Positions 1 through 7,060 of a stretch of 7,706 bases of DNA are shown here, piece after piece. The notes under the pieces are model-generated. The model was not told where the DNA came from, ran no database searches, and saw only the letters and a list, made by a program, of their open reading frames with translations. Position 1 is the stretch's first letter. Each line of letters opens with the position of its first letter. The stretch spans positions 1-7,706 of the forward strand of contig CANGUI010000078.1 of assembly GCA_947457025.1 (NCBI GenBank), read 5' to 3'. The position numbers and the translations under genes are program-made. The stretch comes from Flammeovirgaceae bacterium (lineage in GTDB: Bacteria > Bacteroidota > Bacteroidia > Cytophagales > Cyclobacteriaceae).

Positions 1-299
1 CGGAGTCCATCTATGTAGGTAGTTTGCTCGGGCAAAAGATGGTCATCAATGAGTTTGTGGCCTACCTGGATCTGGCAAACATGAAGGCCGCCGGCGTCTT
101 GAGTGAAAAGTCGATCCGCATTTCCACCTACGCGTTGTGCGGCTTTGCTAACTTCAGTTCCATTGCCATCCAGATCGGGGGCATCGGGGGCATGGCACCT
201 TCCCGCCAGGGCGACTTGTCGAAACTTGGACTGAAGGCCATGATCGCCGCCTCGCTGGCAACCATGATGACGGCCACGATCGCAGGGGTGATCTTCTGA
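1..299 (+). CDS. Concentrative nucleoside transporter (NupC/CNT family), C-terminal part
   Basis: This is the last 98 residues of an inner-membrane transporter that imports nucleosides with a cation (Na+ or H+); the 5' part lies outside the window and the reading frame enters at base 3. The family signature G-x-K-x3-NEFVA(Y/M/F) is present exactly as GQKMVINEFVAY, followed by the second conserved block ALCGFANFSS and a GGIGG-MAPSR stretch. In characterised CNTs these two blocks line the substrate and cation site. The protein ends in a hydrophobic helix (about the last 25 residues, ending AGVIF) and a TGA stop at 297-299, which is a normal CNT C-terminus. It converges with the transporter gene on the other strand, leaving a 71-nt gap. 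Family assignment is firm; substrate range and coupling ion cannot be read from this fragment. Confidence 0.93.
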   Translation, partial: ESIYVGSLLGQKMVINEFVAYLDLANMKAAGVLSEKSIRISTYALCGFANFSSIAIQIGGIGGMAPSRQGDLSKLGLKAMIAASLATMMTATIAGVIF

Positions 300-370
300 T
301 TGTTCGCGCCATACGGCAATCTACGACCATGTTCGTCTTCACGGGTAGACTTCGTTCCGCTCTTTTGAGC
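300..370. other. Convergent intergenic gap, no clear terminator
   Basis: Both flanking genes end here, so a bidirectional terminator is expected. The only symmetric sequence is a short GCTC-TTTT-GAGC hairpin (359-370) directly after the stop of the minus-strand transporter. Its stem is only 4 bp and no T-tract follows on the minus strand, so it is a weak candidate at best. Confidence 0.3.
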
Positions 371-1729
371 TTACAGATTGACTACCATCAATGCGGCCAC
401 AGCCAGGGGTGCCAGCCAGCGTACGATAAATTGCCAGAGGCGAAATTGCAGCGTGCTGGTGGTGAGCAGATCATTCCGGATGGCTTGCCCCGGCAAGAGC
501 CAGCCCGCCATCACCGCCATCAGAATTCCACCGGCCGGCATCAGCAGATTGGAACCAAAATAATCAATCACCTCAAAAATGGTTTTGTTCTTCAGGGGCT
601 CCAGGAAACCCAGGGGGTAGAAGGACTTCCAATCGTTAAAGGAAAAAACCGTGGCCAAACCAATCAGCCACAGCAGAGCACCCGACACCCACGTGATGCG
701 CGCCCGTGAAAAAGGAAGCGTCTCCTCCAAATGCGAAATGATGGACTCCAACAAAGAGATTGAACTGGTGAGGGCAGCAAAAAACAGCAGCAGAAAAAAG
801 AAGGCTCCGATAAATCCGCCACCGGGAATTTCTCCAAACGAGATGGGTAGCGTCATGAAGATTAAACCCGGACCTTCGGCCGGAGACAAGCCGTACTTGA
901 ACACAATCGGAAAAATGGCAAGACCCGCCAGCACCGAGGCCAGGCCATCCGAGAAAGCAATGATGGCGGCCGACTTCAACACATGCGTACCGGGCGGCAT
1001 GTAGGCGCCATAGGTGAGCATCACGCCCACACCAATCCCCAATGAAAAGAAAGCCTGCCCGAAAGCTGCCAGAAAAACGGCTGGTGTAATTTTCGAGAAA
1101 TCCGGTTGAAAAAGGAACCGAAGTGTCGCGCTGAACTCCCCGAATACCATCGCGTAAAGCACAAGGCCCAGCAGAATTACAAACAAAGTCGGCATCATCC
1201 AGCCAATGGACCTTTCCAGACCATCTTGAATGCCCTTCGCGACAATCCACGTGGTGGCAAGTACAAAAATGCCCTGTCCGATCATCATGCGGCCGGGACT
1301 TGCCATCAGCTCATTAAAAAAAGTGGTGGCCGTTTCGCGGTTGAGTTGGTTGAGAAGCCCGGCCACTGAAGTCGCGGTGTAGTCGAGTGTCCAGCCGGCA
1401 ATCACGCAATAGAAGCTGAGGATCAGAAAAACCGTCACCATCGCCACCCATCCAAACCATTTCCAGTTTCGGGCGATGCCATCTTTCAGGTGGAGCACCT
1501 GCAGGGTGCCCACCATGCTTCGGCCGCCCCGTTTGCCGATCACCATCTCGGCTGCGAGAATAGGAATGCCAAGCAGAGCAAGGACCAACAGGTACACCAG
1601 CACAAACGCCCCGCCACCATTTTCACCGGCCAGGTAGGTGAACTTCCAGATGTTGGAAAGCCCCACCGTGCTGCCAATCGAAGCCAGCAGAAACACATAA
1701 TTCGAGGACCAGGTTTTGGTGTTGCTCAT
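371..1729 (-). CDS. Neurotransmitter:sodium symporter (NSS/SNF) family transporter
   Basis: A 452-residue membrane protein of the SNF/NSS family, which uses the Na+ gradient to import amino acids or related amines. About eleven hydrophobic segments can be drawn (roughly residues 11-34, 40-65, 90-118, 150-166, 176-197, 215-244, 252-280, 305-330, 345-365, 390-415, 432-450), matching the 11-TM bacterial subtype and its usual length of about 450. TM1 has the broken-helix motif region GLSNIWKFTY followed by LAGENGGGAF. TM8 has LTSSIS, the usual Na2-site Thr/Ser cluster, and TM10 starts with a conserved Asp (VIDYFGSN). Compared with the usual GLGNIWRFPY, three TM1 residues differ. An in-frame TTG lies one codon upstream at 1732, but ATG 1729 is preferred because it forms TGATG with the stop of the aldo/keto reductase, implying translational coupling. 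The substrate is unknown; the adjacent reductase suggests it may be related to that enzyme's substrate. Confidence 0.92.
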   Translation of the reverse strand: MSNTKTWSSNYVFLLASIGSTVGLSNIWKFTYLAGENGGGAFVLVYLLVLALLGIPILAAEMVIGKRGGRSMVGTLQVLHLKDGIARNWKWFGWVAMVTVFLILSFYCVIAGWTLDYTATSVAGLLNQLNRETATTFFNELMASPGRMMIGQGIFVLATTWIVAKGIQDGLERSIGWMMPTLFVILLGLVLYAMVFGEFSATLRFLFQPDFSKITPAVFLAAFGQAFFSLGIGVGVMLTYGAYMPPGTHVLKSAAIIAFSDGLASVLAGLAIFPIVFKYGLSPAEGPGLIFMTLPISFGEIPGGGFIGAFFFLLLFFAALTSSISLLESIISHLEETLPFSRARITWVSGALLWLIGLATVFSFNDWKSFYPLGFLEPLKNKTIFEVIDYFGSNLLMPAGGILMAVMAGWLLPGQAIRNDLLTTSTLQFRLWQFIVRWLAPLAVAALMVVNL

Positions 1730-2781
1730 CAATCGGTAGCTTGCTGGTTGAGATTGTAGCGCATGATGCGGCCATGGGGTCCGTCTTTGATGCGCTCCAG
1801 ATCAAACACATCTCCGGCCGGCCCGGTGCGTTGGTTTAACACCTGCGCAATGGCGTGTTGGTCTTGCGCATCAAGTTGAAACGCGAAGACTTTTCGATTT
1901 TCATCCAGGTGCTGTGCGCTGCGCGCCCCGACAATGGCCGCGGCCACCACAGGTTTTTCCAGTACGTAGCGCGTAGCGATGTTGGTGATGCTCACACGGT
2001 GTTTGTCGGCAATGGACTTCAACACCAGCAGCAAGTGCTGAAATAAGTTCCATCCGCCAAATTCATCGATCATCAACTTGTACTTAACCAGCGACCGGTT
2101 TTCGAAAGGGGGTAGGGGCTCCGGCTGCCCGAGCCAGCGCTCGCTTAAAAATCCACCGGCCACGGTGCCGTAGCAAACCAGGTGAACATGGTTGGCCTGG
2201 CAAAACGCAATCAGTTCTTTCTCCGGCCGATGATCCAGGACTGAAAACTGTACTTGTAGCGTGGCGAGGCGTACACCACTTGTAGTCATCGCCTGCACGG
2301 CAGCCGTGTTGAAATTCGTGCCACCCAGGTGCCGGATTTTTCCAGCTTTCTGCAACTCGCGCAACCAATGAATCGCGTCCATCCAGCGTGGCATGGCGTA
2401 GTTCCACCAACTGAACTGCACCATGTCGAGTTGATCAACGCCCAGCCGCCTGAGCGATCGGTCGATCACACGTTCTACATCCGCCCTGGCCAAGTTGGAT
2501 AGCACATCGTAGTCGGGAACAAACTTGGTGAAGATTTCCACAGGAGCCGGCCGCCCATGTCGCGCTCGATAGTCTTTCAGGAATTTTCCGATCAGTTCCT
2601 CAACACCCGTATAAATATCAGCACAATCGAACGTGGTGATGCCGGCATCGACAAACGCCTGCATATCGGCCAGCGCAGTGCGGGTGTTGCCTTCACTGTG
2701 GCCCAGCGAAAGTTGCCAGCCGCCTTTGATGATCCGTGAAATGGTGAAGCCTTTCTCGACTTCGATTCTGGGTGTACTCAT
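1729..2781 (-). CDS. Aldo/keto reductase family oxidoreductase, atypical active site
   Basis: A 350-residue soluble (beta/alpha)8-barrel oxidoreductase expected to use NADPH to interconvert carbonyls and alcohols. Three of the four AKR catalytic positions are visible: Asp52 and Tyr57 in TTFDCADIYTG (correct five-residue spacing) and Lys86 in IFTKFV. The fourth, normally His in a D-x-x-Q-x-H motif, reads DMVQFSWWNY, so Ser124 stands at the His position. Further AKR hallmarks are KIRHLGGTNF (148-157), LQVQFSVLD (175-183) and the cofactor-binding segment IVGARSAQHLDENRKVF (283-299). The N-terminus is compact with no signal peptide. The start ATG (2781-2779) overlaps the upstream stop in an ATGA, and its own TGA overlaps the transporter ATG, so it is the middle gene of a coupled trio. 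The family is secure; the substrate is unknown and normal reductase activity is less certain because of the His replacement. Confidence 0.93.
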   Translation of the reverse strand: MSTPRIEVEKGFTISRIIKGGWQLSLGHSEGNTRTALADMQAFVDAGITTFDCADIYTGVEELIGKFLKDYRARHGRPAPVEIFTKFVPDYDVLSNLARADVERVIDRSLRRLGVDQLDMVQFSWWNYAMPRWMDAIHWLRELQKAGKIRHLGGTNFNTAAVQAMTTSGVRLATLQVQFSVLDHRPEKELIAFCQANHVHLVCYGTVAGGFLSERWLGQPEPLPPFENRSLVKYKLMIDEFGGWNLFQHLLLVLKSIADKHRVSITNIATRYVLEKPVVAAAIVGARSAQHLDENRKVFAFQLDAQDQHAIAQVLNQRTGPAGDVFDLERIKDGPHGRIMRYNLNQQATD

Positions 2782-3134
2782 TTTTCAGCCCACGGATTAT
2801 TTTCCGGAAGCGGCACCACGGTGGTTTCGCTGCGCACGTACTCGCGCTTACCGATCCGGCTGATTTTAAAGCGCGCTCCGCAGTGCGGGTCGGGACAGGC
2901 GATGATGTGATCGGTGGCCATCCAGTCGCAGGCATTAAGCGGCCGTTGTTTGGGGGTGAGCAACGGCAACAGGGCGGCCAGGGCATACAACGAGAAGGGT
3001 CGCTCGGTTTTAAAATGCAGATTTTCGCCTCGTACTTCAAAGGCATCGCCCACCTGGTGGCTGCACACAAACGGCTTGTCGCCCTCGATGACCTCTACTT
3101 TGAGGTCATACAAATGAAATCGCGCTTCGTTCAT
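2778..3134 (-). CDS. Small TIGR04076-like conserved protein, Cys-rich
   Basis: A 118-residue cytoplasmic protein of unknown function. The layout resembles the TIGR04076 family as I remember it: an N-terminal beta-strand (LYDLKVEVIEG), then a Cys-x-His followed by VGDAFEV (residues 24-34), a hydrophobic middle beginning near FSLYALAALLPLL (47-59), and a C-terminal ACPDP strand ending in FKISRI (79-94). Cysteines lie at 24, 69, 80 and 85, with His26 and His84 beside two of them, which could form a metal site; this is inference. The ATG at 3134 has no Shine-Dalgarno sequence. The stop overlaps the next start in an ATGA, so it is probably translated together with the aldo/keto reductase and is the first gene of that trio. 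It lies 98 nt behind the glucokinase gene. Confidence that it is a real gene is high; the family name is moderately secure. Confidence 0.8.
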   Translation of the reverse strand: MNEARFHLYDLKVEVIEGDKPFVCSHQVGDAFEVRGENLHFKTERPFSLYALAALLPLLTPKQRPLNACDWMATDHIIACPDPHCGARFKISRIGKREYVRSETTVVPLPENNPWAEK

Positions 3135-3232
3135 ACGTGTGATTCAGATGGAAAGATAGGATGAAAATGATGTATGGCCGCTATACAGACAAACCGCGTT
3201 TCCGCCAGTACATCGAGGTGCGATCTGGCTGC

Positions 3233-4216
3233 CTAGCCTGCTGCTGATTTGCGCTGCTGCCGGTCGAGGTAATCCCACACGAGGCTGCTCGCCCCGAGAA
3301 TCGGTGCCGCCTGGTTGGAGAGTCCGCTGGGCAACACGTTGATTTTCCCGCGGTAGAGGGGCATCAGGTTTTCTTCCATATGCCGGATCGTTGGCTTAAA
3401 GATCAGATCCCCGGCAAGGGTTAGGCCCCCAAAAAGGAAGATGGCTTCTGGGTCGGTATGCACAGCGGTCTCGGCAAGCTTCATCCCAAGAATCCGGCCG
3501 GTATATTCAAATGCATGCTGGGCTACGACATCCCCGCGAAGGGCAGCTTCAGTAATCATTTTCGTATTGAGTTCGTCAAAACTGATGCTCCGCAATTCGC
3601 TGGGCTCCAGGTGATCGGCCAGCAACTTGTACACAGTCCGGCGTATGCCCGTAGCCGATACATACGTCTCCAAACACCCGCGCTTGCCGCAGTTGCAGTC
3701 GCGCCCATTCGGATTGACGGATGTGTGTCCGACTTCTCCGGCGATGCCGTGGCGACCGTTCACCAGCTCTCCGTTACACACGAATCCGCTGCCCAGGCCG
3801 GTGCCGAGGGTAATCATCACAAAGTCGCGCATGCCTTTCGCCTTGCCGTAAATCATCTCGCCCACAGCCGCTGCGTTGGCATCGTTGGTGAGTAGGCATG
3901 GCACATTGAACTCTTTGATGAACATGCTGGCCAGTGGCAACACGCCTTTCCACTTTAGGTTGGTGGCCTGTTCAATGGTGCCGTTGTAGAAATTGCCATT
4001 GGCGGCACCCACGCCAATGCCAACAACACGCGTATCTTTTGGCAGGAAGTGAATCGCCTCGCGCATGGTGTCGGCCATGCCATCAAAAAAGTCGTTGAAC
4101 TCCTCATAGTCGGTGGTGGCGATGTTGCCCTGGTGGTAAACATGCCCTTCGCGATCTACGATCCCGAACTTGGTGTTTGTTCCACCGATATCGATTCCAA
4201 CGGTTAAATCTTTCAT
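3233..4216 (-). CDS. ROK-family glucokinase (sugar kinase)
   Basis: A 327-residue cytoplasmic kinase of the ROK family, most probably phosphorylating glucose to glucose-6-phosphate with ATP. The N-terminal phosphate-binding loop DIGGTNTKFG (9-18) is intact. The catalytic Asp is Asp112 in TNDANAAAVGE, and LGTGLGSGF (137-145) is the second phosphate loop. The sugar and zinc region GIAGEVGHTSV supplies Glu161 and His164, followed by the ROK zinc motif CNCGKRGC with Cys174, Cys176 and Cys181. No helix-turn-helix precedes the kinase domain, so this is an enzyme rather than a ROK repressor. The length is typical of ROK glucokinases. It follows pfkA by 56 nt on the same strand, and the run pgi-pfkA-kinase strongly favours glucose as substrate over other hexoses, although ROK kinases for mannose, fructose or N-acetylhexosamines share these motifs. 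The start ATG 4216 opens directly onto the first beta-strand. Confidence 0.92.
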   Translation of the reverse strand: MKDLTVGIDIGGTNTKFGIVDREGHVYHQGNIATTDYEEFNDFFDGMADTMREAIHFLPKDTRVVGIGVGAANGNFYNGTIEQATNLKWKGVLPLASMFIKEFNVPCLLTNDANAAAVGEMIYGKAKGMRDFVMITLGTGLGSGFVCNGELVNGRHGIAGEVGHTSVNPNGRDCNCGKRGCLETYVSATGIRRTVYKLLADHLEPSELRSISFDELNTKMITEAALRGDVVAQHAFEYTGRILGMKLAETAVHTDPEAIFLFGGLTLAGDLIFKPTIRHMEENLMPLYRGKINVLPSGLSNQAAPILGASSLVWDYLDRQQRKSAAG

Positions 4217-4245
4217 GCGATGCGTGTTGAAGCGTGGCTACCGGT

Positions 4246-4255
4246 TGTCCGGACA
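4246..4255. repeat. 10-bp perfect palindrome in the pfkA-glucokinase gap
   Basis: TGTCCGGACA is a perfect inverted repeat about 30 nt upstream of the glucokinase ATG, in the 56-nt gap after pfkA. It has no loop and no following T-run, so it is not an intrinsic terminator. It could be a small operator half-site or chance. Confidence 0.3.
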
Positions 4256-4272
4256 GGTCATTTCTAGTGTGC

Positions 4273-5256
4273 TTAAATCGACAGGATTTTGGCAATGCGA
4301 AGCGACTCCGGGTCGATCTCGTGCGTATGGCCGATTACCTCGTGAAAAGGATTATATACCATTTGATTGTTCCGGATGCCCACCATTACGTCGGTTTTGC
4401 CCTGTAGTAGTCCTTCTACGGCAGCAACACCCATGCGACTGGCCAGTACTCGGTCGAAGTAGGTCGGGGCGCCGCCTCGCTGTAGGTGACCCAGGATCGT
4501 TACTTTGATATCAAAATAGGAAGAACGTTCTGCCACCAGGCGCGCGAGCTCATTCGCGCCGCCCAGCTTACTTCCCTCGGCTACCACCACCAGGCTTGAC
4601 TTCTTGTTCGTCTTGCCCCCTTCCTGTAATAAATTAAATAGCGACTCAAAACTCATCTGCTCCTCCGGGATGATTACGGCTACGGCACCACCCGCTATTC
4701 CACTGTTGATGGCGATGTAGCCGGAGTGGCGCCCCATCACTTCAATGAAAAATAGCCGGTTGTGCGACAAAGCCGTGTCGCGGATCCGATCGATCGCTTC
4801 CACCGCCGTGTTGGTAGCGGTATCATATCCAATGGTGAAATCCGTGCCCGCCAGGTCATTGTCAATCGTGCCGGGAATGCAGATAGCAGGCAGGTTGTAT
4901 TCTTCGAACAGTTTATGTAAGCCGGTAAATGTGCCGTCGCCGCCAATGGCGACCACACCGTCAATGCCTTGCTTCCGCAGATTCTGGATAGCCCGGGCCC
5001 GGCCCTCAACCGTGCGAAACGCTTCGCTTCGGGCGGTTTTCAGGATGGTGCCCCCGCGCTGCAGAATATTGCCCACCGAGCGCGAGCCCAGCTTCACGAT
5101 TTCATCTTCAATCATGCCTTCGTAGCCGCGCATGATGCCGAAAACTTCTTTCTTGTAATAGGTGGCGGCGCGGACAACCGCACGGATGGCGGCGTTCATG
5201 CCAGGCGCATCGCCCCCGGAGGTAAACACCGCTATCTTTTGGATGGATGAACTCAT
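4273..5256 (-). CDS. pfkA: ATP-dependent 6-phosphofructokinase
   Basis: A 327-residue cytoplasmic enzyme catalysing the committed glycolytic step, fructose-6-phosphate plus ATP to fructose-1,6-bisphosphate. The protein has the N-terminal TSGGDAPGMNAAIR (12-25), the nucleotide motif GGDGT (105-109) and the catalytic loop PGTIDND (128-134) with Asp132 as the general base. It also has MGRHSG (174-179) for substrate binding and GHLQRGG (256-262). The residue after GGD is Gly and the residue before TIDND is Gly rather than Lys; both are the ATP-type signature, as opposed to pyrophosphate-dependent PFK (GGDD, PKTIDND). Length and motif spacing match short bacterial PfkA. It lies 62 nt downstream of pgi and 56 nt upstream of the glucokinase, so it sits between the genes for the preceding steps. 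A promoter-like sequence precedes it, so it may also be transcribed separately. The ATG at 5256 agrees with the family N-terminus. Confidence 0.97.
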   Translation of the reverse strand: MSSSIQKIAVFTSGGDAPGMNAAIRAVVRAATYYKKEVFGIMRGYEGMIEDEIVKLGSRSVGNILQRGGTILKTARSEAFRTVEGRARAIQNLRKQGIDGVVAIGGDGTFTGLHKLFEEYNLPAICIPGTIDNDLAGTDFTIGYDTATNTAVEAIDRIRDTALSHNRLFFIEVMGRHSGYIAINSGIAGGAVAVIIPEEQMSFESLFNLLQEGGKTNKKSSLVVVAEGSKLGGANELARLVAERSSYFDIKVTILGHLQRGGAPTYFDRVLASRMGVAAVEGLLQGKTDVMVGIRNNQMVYNPFHEVIGHTHEIDPESLRIAKILSI

Positions 5257-5275
5257 TCAGACTAAAAACAGGCGC

Positions 5276-5305
5276 TAAAAATACGGGAACGGATTTGTAA
5301 TCCAA
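5276..5305 (-). promoter_or_regulatory. Candidate Bacteroidota-type promoter of pfkA
   Basis: Read on the minus strand, a TTG (5305-5303) is followed after exactly 19 nt by TATTTTTA (5283-5276), a 7-of-8 match to the Bacteroidota -7 consensus TAnnTTTG with the expected -33/-7 spacing. The -7 ends 19 nt before the pfkA ATG, implying a short leader. The 19-nt spacer contains a small GGATT/AATCC inverted repeat (5291-5303). This is a sequence match only. Confidence 0.45.
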
Positions 5306-5318
5306 GCCCCAGGATCGG

Positions 5319-6974
5319 TTAGCGGGTTCTCAATCGTTTGAAATAATTGATCAGTCCGTTCGTGGACCCATCGTGGCCCGTAACATCATCGTCTTGCATT
5401 AATTCGGGCAGGATCTTTTTGGCGAGCACCTTGCCGAGTTCCACACCCCACTGGTCGAAACTGAAAATGTTCCAGATCACGCCCTGCACAAAAATCTTAT
5501 GCTCATACATGGCTACCAGGCTCCCCAGCGTGCGCGGTGTCAGCTGCCGGAAAACGATCGAGTTGGTCGGCCTGTTCCCATTAAAAACCCGGAACGGGGC
5601 CTGAACTGCAATCTGCTCTTCATTGAGCCCCGCTTTTTTCAACTCGGCCTCGACTTCCTCCCGCGTTTTGCCAATCATCAGCGCCTCCGTCTGCGCAAAA
5701 AAGTTCGACATCAGCTTGTCGTGGTGATCGCCCAGTGGATTGTGGCTGACGGCCGGCGCAATAAAGTCGCACGGGATGAGATGCGTGCCCTGGTGAATCA
5801 GTTGATAGAAGGCATGCTGCCCGTTCGTGCCGGGCTCGCCCCAGATGATCGGGCCGGTGCGGTAGAGCGTGGGCTGCCCGCTGCGATCAGTCGACTTGCC
5901 ATTGCTTTCCATGTTGCCCTGCTGAAAGTAGGCCGCGAAGCGATGCAGATATTGATCATAGGGCAGGATCGCCTCTGACGCGGCATCAAAAAAATTGACG
6001 TACCAGATGCCGATCAGCGCCAACAGTACGGGTATGTTTTTCTCCAGTTCGGTTGTCCGGAAATGTTGATCCATGGCATGGGCGCCCTCCAGCAGATCCA
6101 TAAAGTTTGCATATCCTATCGTGCATGCAATGGGCAATCCGATGGCTGACCACAACGAATAGCGGCCGCCCACCCAATCCCAAAACTCAAACATGTTGGC
6201 AGGGTCAATGCCAAACGCCTGAACGGCCGCCGCGTTTGTAGACACCGCCACAAAATGTTTCGCCACGTCTCCCTGGCCTCCGGTTTGTTCCAAAAACCAG
6301 CGTTTGGCCGACTCCGCATTGGTCATCGTCTCCTGGGTGGTAAATGTCTTGGAGGCAATGATGAATAGCGTGGAATGCGGGTCAACTTTTTTCAGCGTTT
6401 CAGCCAGGTGCGTGCCATCGATGTTGGATACAAAGTGCGGCCGGATCGTACTGTGATAGGGGCGCAGCGCTTCCGTAACCATCAGCGGGCCGAGGTCGGA
6501 GCCGCCAATGCCGATGTTCACCACATCGGTTATGCGCTGGCCGCTAGATCCTTTCCACGCACCCGATAACACGTTGTTCGAGAACGTTTCCATCTGCGCC
6601 AGCACGCGGTTCACGGCAGGCATCACATCCTCGCCATCCACGAGTACCGGTGTGTTCGACCGGTTACGCAGCGCCGTGTGGAGTACCGCGCGGTTTTCGG
6701 TGCGGTTGATCCGCTCTCCCTGAAACATGGCCTCTATAGCGTCGGGCAACCGGCACTCACGCGCCAGAGCCAGCAGGTCGGCCAAGGTCTCTTCCGTGAT
6801 CAGGTTTTTAGAGTAATCCACCAGCACATCCTCAAACCGCGCATGGAATTTTTCAAATCGCTGCGGGTCCTCAGCAAACAAATCACGCAAATGCGAAGCC
6901 TGCATCACCAGGTATTGGGCGGTGAGTTTTTGCCATGCCGAAGTATCGATGGGGTTGATGGTGGCTAGATTCAT
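5319..6974 (-). CDS. pgi: Glucose-6-phosphate isomerase
   Basis: A 551-residue cytoplasmic enzyme interconverting glucose-6-phosphate and fructose-6-phosphate in glycolysis and gluconeogenesis. Both family signatures are complete: [14 protein letters not shown] (266-279) and the C-terminal segment with [12 protein letters not shown] (504-515). Catalytic residues are all present: Arg271, Glu356 in [12 protein letters not shown], His387 in [13 protein letters not shown], and Lys515. The phosphate-binding region [11 protein letters not shown] (153-163) and the SKTFTTQET loop (208-216) are intact. The frame stays open upstream to 7076, but the start is placed at ATG 6974 because MNLATINP is the usual Pgi beginning, the extra residues look non-coding, and the predicted -7 element (6993-7000) would fall inside a longer gene. 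The length matches the long bacterial/eukaryotic Pgi type. It heads the minus-strand run and is divergent from the Fe-S subunit gene. Confidence 0.97.
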   Translation of the reverse strand: MNLATINPIDTSAWQKLTAQYLVMQASHLRDLFAEDPQRFEKFHARFEDVLVDYSKNLITEETLADLLALARECRLPDAIEAMFQGERINRTENRAVLHTALRNRSNTPVLVDGEDVMPAVNRVLAQMETFSNNVLSGAWKGSSGQRITDVVNIGIGGSDLGPLMVTEALRPYHSTIRPHFVSNIDGTHLAETLKKVDPHSTLFIIASKTFTTQETMTNAESAKRWFLEQTGGQGDVAKHFVAVSTNAAAVQAFGIDPANMFEFWDWVGGRYSLWSAIGLPIACTIGYANFMDLLEGAHAMDQHFRTTELEKNIPVLLALIGIWYVNFFDAASEAILPYDQYLHRFAAYFQQGNMESNGKSTDRSGQPTLYRTGPIIWGEPGTNGQHAFYQLIHQGTHLIPCDFIAPAVSHNPLGDHHDKLMSNFFAQTEALMIGKTREEVEAELKKAGLNEEQIAVQAPFRVFNGNRPTNSIVFRQLTPRTLGSLVAMYEHKIFVQGVIWNIFSFDQWGVELGKVLAKKILPELMQDDDVTGHDGSTNGLINYFKRLRTR

Positions 6975-6987
6975 AGCAGTTTGATTA

Positions 6988-7013
6988 GGGCGCAAAAATA
7001 ATCTTTCGCGCCC
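6988..7013. repeat. Imperfect palindrome overlapping the pgi promoter
   Basis: Arms GGGCGC (6988-6993) and GCGCCC (7008-7013) are perfect complements. After one mismatch each side the symmetry continues with AAA (6995-6997) and TTT (7004-7006) around a 6-nt A/T-rich centre. The palindrome covers the predicted -7 element of pgi, a position where a repressor could act. Part of it may simply be the GCGCC often found next to such promoters. Confidence 0.4.
6993..7000 (-). promoter_or_regulatory. Candidate -7 element of the pgi promoter
   Basis: The minus strand reads TATTTTTG, a full match to the Bacteroidota -7 consensus TAnnTTTG, ending 18 nt before the pgi ATG. No clear -33 TTG is seen 19-21 nt upstream (the sequence there is TGG/ATG), so the match rests on one element. 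It supports the start at 6974 rather than 7076. Confidence 0.5.
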
Positions 7014-7060
7014 ATGCGGCCATTCGCTGTCGAAAATTGTAGAGGTCTGTTTTGGGCAGT

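Noticed and set aside
329..709. 126-codon + strand frame antisense to the NSS transporter
   Set aside because: Gln/His/Pro-rich composition typical of the antisense of a membrane protein gene; no family resemblance and no start signal.
1730..1732. TTG start one codon upstream for the NSS transporter
   Set aside because: The adjacent ATG at 1729 is the stronger codon and gives the standard TGATG coupling with the upstream stop.
3135..3232. TATCTTTC (minus strand, 3158-3151) as promoter of the TIGR04076-like trio, and a 10-codon frame starting MYWRKRGLSV in the same gap
   Set aside because: The -7 match is imperfect and no TTG lies at the expected -33 distance. The tiny frame has no supporting start signal. 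The gap may hold a promoter or terminator, but none can be supported.
4217..4272. Intrinsic terminator between pfkA and the glucokinase
   Set aside because: The only symmetry is the loopless TGTCCGGACA, with no following T-run.
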